Shown piece after piece: positions 57,199-64,000 of a stretch of DNA of 64,000 nt. Positions within the stretch are counted from its first letter, which is position 1, and the number at the start of each line of letters is the position of its first letter. The notes below the pieces were generated by a model. The model saw nothing but the letters and a program-made list of their open reading frames with translations. It was not told the origin of the DNA and searched no databases. Source of the stretch: Ceratotherium simum simum (lineage: Eukaryota > Chordata > Mammalia > Perissodactyla > Rhinocerotidae); NCBI RefSeq assembly GCF_000283155.1, contig NW_004454159.1, positions 15,400,330 through 15,464,329 of the forward strand, given 5' to 3'. The position numbers were made by a program, and so were the translations under genes.

Positions 57199-58235
57199 GT
57201 AGTCCCCCGTTATTTGCAGGGGATATGTTCCATGACCTCCAGTGGGTGCCTGAAACCGCGGATAGTACCAAACCCTGTATATACTATTATTTTTTCCTAG
57301 ACATACCTACCTATGATAAAGTTTATTTTATAAATTAGGCATAGTAAGAGATTAACAACAATAACTAATAATAAAATAGAACAATTATAACAATATACTG
57401 TAACAAAAGTTACCTAGATCTTAGCAACCTCGCATACAATTTTTCTTCTTTCCTTATTAAGTTGAAAACTTTCAGGGCTGGCTCGGTGGCATAGCAGTTA
57501 AGTTCATGCATTCTGCTTCGGTGGCCTGGGGTTCACCAGTTTGGATCCTGGGCATGGACCTATTCACTGCTCATCAGGCCATGCTGAGGCACGTCCTACA
57601 TAGAAGAGTTATAACTCTACAACTGTGATACACAACTATGTACTGGGGCTTTGGGGAGAAAAAAGAAAAAAGAGGAAGATTGGCAACAGATGTTAGTGTA
57701 GGGCCAATCTTCCTCAAAAACAAAACAAAACAAAACAATTTCTCACTGTTGATCCTGTCTCAGTTTGGTGATCGTGAGGGTCATCAGAAAGTTGAGAAGA
57801 TCTGTGAAAAAAAGAAAAAGAAAACTTGTATCTTTTCATTTAGAGAAAGCACTTCATGGTTTCTCTTGGGCTATCTGAATTGCCAACATGTCTACTCTTG
57901 TGCTTTGGGGCCATTATTGAGTAAAATAAGAGTTGCTTGAACACAAGCACTGCGATACCATGACAGTCGATCTGATAACCAAGACACTACTTAGTGATCA
58001 ACAGGCAGGTAGCGAATACAGCATAGATATGCTGGACAAAGGGATGATTCACATCCCGTGTGGAATGGAGCAAGATGGTGCAAGATTTCATCACACTACT
58101 CAGAATGGCATGCAATTTAAAACTTACGAATTGTTTATTTCTGAAATTTTCCATTTAATATTTTCGGACCATGGTTGACCACGAACAACTGAAACTGCAG
58201 AAAGCGAAACCACAGATAAGGGGGAACTACTACAG
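57199..58235. mobile_element. Tigger-family (Tigger7/MER44-type) DNA transposon, interrupted by ERE
   Basis: Starts AGTCCCCCGTTATTTGCAGGGG, then GTGGGTGCCTGAAACCGCGGATAGTACC, TAGGCATAGTAAGAGATTAACAAC. After the ERE it has TTGCTTGAACACAAGCACTGCGATACC, GACAAAGGGATGATTCACATCCC, and ends GCGAAACCACAGATAAGGGGGAACTAC, the inverted counterpart of the start. An 81-codon frame near 57933-58178 is not transposase. The family is clear; the subfamily name is tentative. Confidence 0.8.
57475..57735 (+). mobile_element. ERE SINE with ERE1 middle and one tail module, (AAAAC)n tail
   Basis: Head GGGCTGGCTCGGTGG, degenerate B box (TTTGGATCC), the ERE1-type middle (CAACTATGTACTGGGGCTTTGGGG), then one GAGGAAGATTGGC..TCTTCCTC tail module and about four AAAAC units. 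It splits the Tigger7-type element. A target duplication is not clear. Confidence 0.92.
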
Positions 58236-59599
58236 TTATATGTTACATTTGCAAAGCAAGTGTTTTCTGAAATACAGGCAAATCAAAAATAATTTTAAAA
58301 ACCTGAAACCAATATATATATTCCATGAGGAAAACAATGAAACTCGTTGTGTTTTTATATAACAAATGGATTATTACACTTAAGCACTTCATATTCAATC
58401 ACAAAATTATACCTATCTTTTTAGAACAATAACTCACATTTTTTATTTTTGTATTTCAAAACCTAAATCAGACTCTGTGAGTTGTTCATGCAAATGCACA
58501 GGGATAGTAGCTTATAATTAATATGGAGAGCTGTGAAAGAAAGTTTTGAGAATCAAATCATATGCTATTGTTAGCAGCTTCAGAGTATACTATTATGGTA
58601 TGATTACCCAACTTCTCTTTTATTTGCCTTTTTGTAACCAAACTCAATGGGTTCATCTCTTGGTGCATGCAGAGCTGAAAAGCACAACCAAGGCAGAAGT
58701 AGGTGAAGAAAGGTTCAACACTTGCACAAGCAAAGGAGAACACCGGGGGTAGTTCCCAATGCAGTATCTCTCAGAGCTCAGTGCCGGTGGAGACTTTATA
58801 CACAAGAGAGCAGAATATACAAGGTTTATTTGTAACAGGTGCATAACAACCGTATTTATTTAGGTCATGTGTGTGGCAGGTAAACATGCTATTACATATA
58901 TCTCATGATCTGAAAATAGCTGTTTGGATCCTCCCAGAGGAGGAGAATTTAAGATGCTGATGAGTTTAGGGTAACTTTAGGATGCTTGGAGCTGGAACAC
59001 TTTGCAGGGGTCTTGCTGTAAATTTCTCTGCAAGATAGCAACATCTGCAAATTGGGGATAGCAAATTCTACAAAACAGAACACATAGTTTCTTCCAAAAA
59101 ACATTTGAAACACCATGATACTTGTTGACCAGATCCTCAGTAACCATTTCTTTGCATGGTTCTCTGGCCACATTTTTTCTTCTCCCAAAATAGCTTTAAG
59201 GAATGATGATGACAGTGGCTGCTTCTTCGAGGCATGAAGAAGAAAGGAGTAAAGGCAAAGGGGCCTCTTCCAAGCTTAGTCAGCCAATCTTAAAGAACTT
59301 TTTTGTAAATACCACCTTATAATTCAATCTGCTTTTATCTCATTGGCTACCTCTATTTGTAAAGGAAGCTGGGAAATGTAGGTTTTAAATGCAGGCACAT
59401 ATTAAAAAACAAAGAGTTCTAATACTAAAGAGGAAGCAGAAGAAATATTCGTTTGGCAACTAGTTATCTCTGACAAAATAAAATAGAAGACCATGAGTGA
59501 GGATAATTAATGGAAGATGTGCTGTTTTGAAATGTTACTATACAGTTGTCCCCAAATCGGAGATTGATGCAAATTTTGTGAGACAAATTTTCTCTTTTT
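58236..59599. other. Intergenic, no gene seen
   Basis: Several frames of 60-80 codons on both strands, none with family resemblance or convincing start context. No recognised repeat. Confidence 0.5.
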
Positions 59600-59921
59600 T
59601 TTAACAGTTATTTTTTTTTATTCATTTTTTTTTGTGTGAGGAAGATCAGCCCTGAGCTAACTTCCATGCTAATCCTCCTCTTTTTGTGGAGGAAGACCGG
59701 CTCTGAGCTAACATCTATTGCCAATCCTCCTCCTTTTCTTTTCCCCCAAAGCCCCAGTAGATAGTTGTATGTCATAGTTGCACATCCTTCTAGTTGCTGT
59801 ATGTGGGACGCGGCCTCAGCATGGCCGGAGAAGCGGTGCATTGGTGCGTGCCCGGGATCCGAACCCGGGCTGCCAGTAGCTGAGGGGGCGCACTTAACCG
59901 CTAAGCCATGGGGCCGGCCCC
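59600..59921 (-). mobile_element. ERE SINE, longest form: ERE1 middle plus two tail modules
   Basis: Reverse-oriented and well preserved. Its A box (CCGCTAAGCCA on plus, 59898-59908) and B box (GGATCCGAACC on plus, 59855-59865) are intact. The middle has complement GCCCCAGTAGATAGTTG and two tail modules follow on the left. Flanks show an approximate AAATTTTC.CTCTTTT duplication (about 59585-59598 and 59922-59938) with a 2-bp indel. Confidence 0.94.
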
Positions 59922-60580
59922 TAAATTTTCATCTCTTTTCTTATCAAGTGAATGGTCTATAAAAAGAAAGAATCATTTACTTACCATGTTTAACTTATCC
60001 CAGCCATAGCACGAAGAGAAAAATATTGCTAGTAAAAGAATTTAGGTTACATTCTTCCAAACTTCCTTTTTGAAAGTTGAATCTTTTTATTTCAAGAGGT
60101 GAATGACTAAGCAGTGTTGTCTTCTTCTGTTACTTCCTCTTTGAAATTCCTGCTTGGGATCCAAGACTCATCTGTCCTTCAGCTATCTCATTTCCTCCCT
60201 TATGTCCCTGAAGGCATCACTAAGTGAAGACCAGGACAAAGAAAATGCCCAGTAACAAAACCCAGTAGCATATTTAAAAGAGGAATCATAGTCTACCAAA
60301 AGTGTGCTGTATAATTTATGATTTTGTAAATGGATAGGAATTAATAATGTCTAATTTGACAACTTAAAAATTCTTCAATTGATTATAGCATGCAATGTGG
60401 CTGCCTTTAATAATTTAGTAAAAAAAAAAAAAAAGAAATCACCTTTCTCCAAACTCTTAAATCTGTAACTAAAAATTAGGGTAGACTTAGGAGGATGCAT
60501 TAACCATAGAACAGTTAAAATTACTCCACTGGTTGTTCAAAAAGGAAAACAAAATGGTTAGAAAATGACAAACATGGGAA
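59922..60580. other. Intergenic, no gene seen
   Basis: No recognised repeat. An A run lies at 60420-60434. Confidence 0.5.
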
Positions 60581-61248
60581 TGTCACCGGCCATGGACTCT
60601 GACCTATTTCTCTTGTCTTATCTGATCTATTTCTCTTGTCTTGTCTGACCTATTTCTCTTGTCTTGCTGAGAATTGCAGGTGTTCCTTTCTCTAATGTCC
60701 TTGAGGTTGTTTGTTTCAGCTATGTTCCAGGAAGAAGATATAAACACCAACCACCTTGAACTGGTCCAGACTGCACTCCAAGAGTGACAAGTGCAGAGAA
60801 TGACCAAGCAGCAACCTAGAGTAACCTTTACTTCATTTACACAGTAAAATCCCTGCCGGGGGGGGGGGCGCAGGAGCAGGTGAAGCCTGCAGTCGAGGCC
60901 CCAGAAATGACCAGACGTCACCCTCTGCTTCATTAACATAGTAAAATTCCCACCCAGGGGGGGCAACAGCAGACTTTTAGGCACAGAGGAAGCATGAACA
61001 CCTAATGTAGCTGCACAAGTTTATACCCGCCTCTATGTGCAGTGACGAAACTTCCCTTTTGAATACTCATTTCCTTCCACAAATAAATAATATCCTCTTT
61101 CCTCTGCCCGGGAGCCATGGCTTTGGGAAACAATTCCCCATGGTCTCCTTATTTGCTGCAAATAAAATTTACTTTGTGTGACAACTTCTTCTGGTGAAGA
61201 CTTTGATTTCAACTCACCAAGAAGCAGATCCACTTTGGTTCAGTAACA
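60581..61248 (+). mobile_element. Probable ERV1-type solo LTR
   Basis: 668 bp starting TGTCACCGG and ending TTTGGTTCAGTAACA, i.e. TG..CA termini with the TTCGGTAACA-like end common to many class I LTRs. GGAA before and AGAA after match 3 of 4, compatible with a 4-bp duplication. A TTTATA candidate TATA box lies at 61020-61025 and an AATAAA signal at 61161-61166, giving a plausible U3-R order. No primer-binding site or viral gene follows, so it is solo. Inside are three 23-bp units at 60601-60667 and a ~60-bp duplication (60798-60868 and 60904-60963). No family name assigned. Confidence 0.5.
60601..60667. repeat. 23-bp tandem repeat, three units
   Basis: Units at 60601-60623, 60624-60646 and 60647-60667, each GA(C/T)CTATTTCTCTTGTCTT followed by a short variable end. 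Pyrimidine-rich, at the 5' edge of the putative LTR. Confidence 0.93.
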
Positions 61249-61569
61249 AGAATACTATATATATAAAAATATGGTATGTAGACAAGTTCAAGGACATATT
61301 TACAAGCAAATTAATTATTCAAACATCTTCATTACATAAAGGACAATTTTTTAAAAAAGAAATGAATATAGTTATGCTTGATGGTATTCTAGACTACTTT
61401 GCAGCAAAAGAACATTCCTACTAAGAATAACTAAAAAGCCAGATAAAATGCAAAATGATCCTTTCAAAGACATTGGAAAGCTGCTGCAGTAACAAGGATT
61501 AGAAAGGCCAAAATTCAGAAGGGGAAACTGCGGAAAGGTGAGTTCTTCTGTATTATCCACTGAAGTTAA
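61249..61569. other. Intergenic, no gene seen
   Basis: AT-rich, with a TATATATA patch at 61255-61264. Nothing recognised. Confidence 0.5.
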
Positions 61570-62138
61570 GCATCGGCATATTCTATGACAGCAATTTTAC
61601 TCCCATGTGTACAGCCAAGCAATTCCAATGCACATATGTACCAAGAGATACATGCATTAATGTTCACAGCATCACTATTTATAATAGGCAAAAACTGGAA
61701 ATACTAAACAGTAGAATAAATAACTAAATTGAAGTATATTCACATAATGGAATAGTATATAGCAATAAAGATAAATCATAATACAAATGAAAAATCTCAC
61801 AAACATGAAATTGAGAAACAAGCCTGATATGGAAGGATACACAAAGTATCTATTCTATTTATAAAGAAATATCCCTATTCTATTTATAAAGAAAAAAATC
61901 ACAAGTCTAATCTATGATGCTATAAATAGGATAGTGGATACATCTCAGGAGGTAGAGGGACTGGTGATTGGAAGGAGTCATGTCAGGGGCTTTTAGGATG
62001 TTGGAAGTGTTCTATTCCTTAACCTTATTGGTGGTAACATGGGTGCATTTATTTTGTGATAATTCACTGAGCTGTACCTTTATGACTTGTACCTTTCTGT
62101 ATGTGTGCCATGCCTTAATAAAAATAAAATGATAACAA
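61570..62138 (+). mobile_element. Old LINE-1 3' UTR
   Basis: TTAATGTTCACAGCATCACTATTTATAATAGGC, GGAATAGTATATAGCAATAAAG, GGGGCTTTTAGGATGTTGG, GCCTTAATAAAAATAAAATG. A 25-bp imperfect tandem duplication sits at about 61847-61892. Confidence 0.8.
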
Positions 62139-62149
62139 AGTGCTATCTT

Positions 62150-63200
62150 AAAGCAAAAAAAGAAATTTTAACTTAGAATTTTATATTTGGCCATATTTTT
62201 ATTCAAATGTTAGTGTATAATAAAAATATTTCCAGGCATACAAAAACACACATTGAAAAATCTTTTGGAGGAAGTTTTCATGCAAGAAGAGAAACAGATA
62301 CTGTAAGAAATTATGAGTGATAAAATGTCTTGGTGAAGGGCTAGCCCTGGTGGCCTAGTGGTTAAGTTCAGCACACTCCGCTTCAGTGGCCTGGGTTTGG
62401 TTCCCAGGCACAGACCTATACTGCTCTGTTAGCAGCCATGCTGTGCTGGTGGCTCACATACTGAAAAATAGGGGAAGACTGGCACAGATATTAGCTCAGG
62501 GAGAATCTTCCTCAGCAAAAATAAGAAAAAGTCTTGGTGAAGCTTATTATTTACCATGCCAAACAACAAGTAAACAAGCAAGTAAATAAAACTAAGACCA
62601 GATAAAAGAAATAAAGAGAACATATATTCCTTGTAGTCTAGAACTAGAATTGTAGACACTATAAACATGAGGCTTTGGAGACCAAAAAGATAAGAGATTG
62701 AGCAAAGGATATTTCTTGTTAGGGAGACAATACAGATATTGATAATTTTAAGAAATAAATGTGAATAAGTAAATATGATCATAGATTTATGTTAAAGACA
62801 GCCAACATAGAGGAAAATAGTATATGTAAGTATTAAACCAACAGAAAATAACTCTATCCAATAGAAATCAGAAAAGGAAAAAAAAAAAAGAATGAATAAG
62901 AAAATACATAAAATGTAAAATAAGACCGTATAAAAAGTATCAATATCGTGCTATTAAAATACATGTAAAAAGATTAAACTCACCAATTAAAAGGCAGTCT
63001 CCCCTGAATGGATGAAATCAAGCTCTAACAATATGTTGTCCATTTGACACATAAAAAGTTTGAAAATAAAGCAATCTTAGTGTTGCAAAATATAGGTATT
63101 ACAAGCACAAGTAACAAAAAAGAACACATAGACTGTAAAAAGTAGATAAAATCAGCTGACATCAAAAAACACACAACTAGGAGAGATGAATGGAATATGT
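62150..63200 (+). mobile_element. Old LINE-1, end of ORF1 to start of ORF2, with nested ERE
   Basis: AGAATTTTATATTTGGCCATATTTTTATTCAAATG and ATTTCCAGGCATACAAAAAC correspond to the L1M ORF1 3' part. AGATTAAACTCACCAATTAAAAGGCAG corresponds to the ORF1/ORF2 spacer and start of ORF2. It is out of element order relative to the 3' UTR just upstream. Confidence 0.65.
62339..62530 (+). mobile_element. ERE SINE, one tail module
   Basis: Head GGCTAGCCCTGGTGG, weak B box (GGTTTGGTTCCC), one tail module. GTCTTGGTGAAG flanks it at 62327-62338 and 62531-62542, exact 12 bp. Confidence 0.94.
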
Positions 63201-63264
63201 ATATTTTTATATATAGATACACATATATGCATATGCATGTGTATATCTATATCTATCTATATAT
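63191..63264. repeat. (TA)n/(TATC)n-rich low complexity
   Basis: TATATAGATACACATATATGC followed by TATC units. Confidence 0.85.
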
Positions 63265-63675
63265 AGTGAAATTAAAACCATAAAGCTCCTAGAAGAAAAC
63301 AGATTATTTTCATGAACTAAGGGTAGGCAAGGATTTCTTAGACAGTTCTAACAAAAAGTACTAACTATAAAAGGAAAAAATTTGATAAATTGGACTTTAC
63401 AAAAATTAAAATATTTTACTTTACAAAGGACTCCATTAATGAAATTAGAAAGTAAGTTATAGACTAGAGAAAATATTTGCAAAACCTATATCTCATCAAG
63501 GACTTGTATCCAGAATATGTAAAAAACTCCTATTACTCAGTAATAAAAACAACCCCTCAAAATGGGCAAAAGATTTGAATAGACCCTTCACAAAAGAAAA
63601 TATATAAATTATCAATAAGCACTTGAAAAGGCGCTAAATGTCAGGAAACTGTTAAGTGAAAACCACAGTGGTCAC
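63262..63675 (+). mobile_element. Old LINE-1 ORF2 C-terminal fragment
   Basis: AAAACCATAAAGCTCCTAGAAGAAAAC, AGAAAATATTTGCAAAACCTATATC, CCTCAAAATGGGCAAAAGATTTGAATAGACC are sense ORF2 C-terminal landmarks. Confidence 0.8.
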
Positions 63676-63679
63676 TATC

Positions 63680-64000
63680 TCCTCTTCCCCAAACTCTATT
63701 CTTCCCTCGGTCCACTCTAGTTAGGATGTCATCCCCACCACCCGCCGAAAATGCTCTTGCTAGGATAATCAATGTTTCCAAAGTGCTTATTTCTCTGTGC
63801 CCAAGTTTCTCCTGTCAGCAGAATTTCAAAAAGTTGTTCACTCCTTCCAACTTGAAACATTTTCTTCTCTTAGCTCTTCTTTTTATAACATCAACCTAGA
63901 CTTCTTCACTGGAGTGAGAAATCCTGTAGCCAACTGCTTATTTGACACCTCCTCTTAGATGTCTCCTAGGCAGCCCACACTGAAAGGGCCCAAGGCAGAA
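63680..64000 (+). repeat. L2 LINE, running off the right edge
   Basis: AACATTTTCTTCTCTTAGCTC, then GTAGCCAACTGCTTATTTGACACC and CTCTTAGATGTCTCCTAGGCAGCCCACAC, follow L2 ORF2-region order (CCAACTGCCTACTCGACATCTCC, GATGTCTCATAGGC). Diverged, likely continuing beyond the window. Confidence 0.6.

Noticed and set aside
57933..58178. 81-codon frame inside the Tigger7-type element
   Set aside because: It lies in the non-coding 3' part of a non-autonomous transposon and does not resemble a pogo-type transposase.
1..64000. A coordinated gene cluster or undescribed defence or metabolic system
   Set aside because: No coding genes with family resemblance outside L1 fossils were found; everything that can be named is a transposable element, a simple repeat or anonymous intergenic DNA.

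Overview
This is mammalian nuclear DNA, almost certainly from a horse-like perissodactyl. The diagnostic signal is twelve copies of the tRNA-derived equine repetitive element (ERE SINE). They start with a GGCCGGCCC-type 5' end, carry a GGTTCGGATCC B box, and end in the GAGGAAGAT..TTAGCTCAGGG..TCTTCCTC tail found in Equus genomes. The rest is AT-rich by eye (not counted) and dominated by LINE-1. Older mammalian repeats are also present: L2, MIR, MER5A-like, MER20-like, two Tigger DNA transposons, one MLT1-type LTR and one probable ERV1-type solo LTR. I find no protein-coding gene, no rRNA or functional tRNA gene, no CRISPR array, and no operon-like or prokaryotic feature. Open frames of 60-153 codons are scattered throughout and behave like chance frames or repeat remnants.

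Layout. 1-5672: an old plus-strand LINE-1 entering from the left edge, split by a younger 1.25-kb L1 (2677-3925, 18-bp target duplication) and by two ERE SINEs. 5673-8225: sparse DNA with one ERE and an L2 scrap. 8226-15372: three plus-strand L1 pieces; the last has its 5' region, ORF1 and ORF2 but no 3' end. 15373-28385: mostly non-repeat DNA with L2, MIR, an MLT1 LTR and two EREs. 28386-30640: two L1 pieces. 30641-36569: repeat-poor DNA with a CA microsatellite, a MIR and a MER5A-like element. 36570-44440: L1 pieces on both strands plus two EREs. 44441-50119: repeat-poor. 50120-51110: L1. 51111-53639: MIR, a purine-rich tract and anonymous sequence. 53640-56465: old minus-strand L1 3' regions hit by an ERE, a MER20-like element and a younger L1 that contains a 100-N assembly gap. 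56873-58235: two abutting Tigger-family transposons, one carrying an ERE. 59600-59921: a full-length ERE. 60581-61248: probable solo LTR. 61570-64000: L1, ERE, L1, L2.

There is no set of genes working together here. What the window offers is a layered record of insertions (SINE in L1 in L1, SINE in Tigger) whose order can be read from target-site duplications. It also holds one assembly artefact: both sides of the N gap carry the same ~70 bp, so the gap is probably false. I found no convincing undescribed biological system. The least explained items are a candidate spliced exon near 23.46 kb, a shared 5' breakpoint in two L1 copies, and repeated head-to-tail L1 joins.
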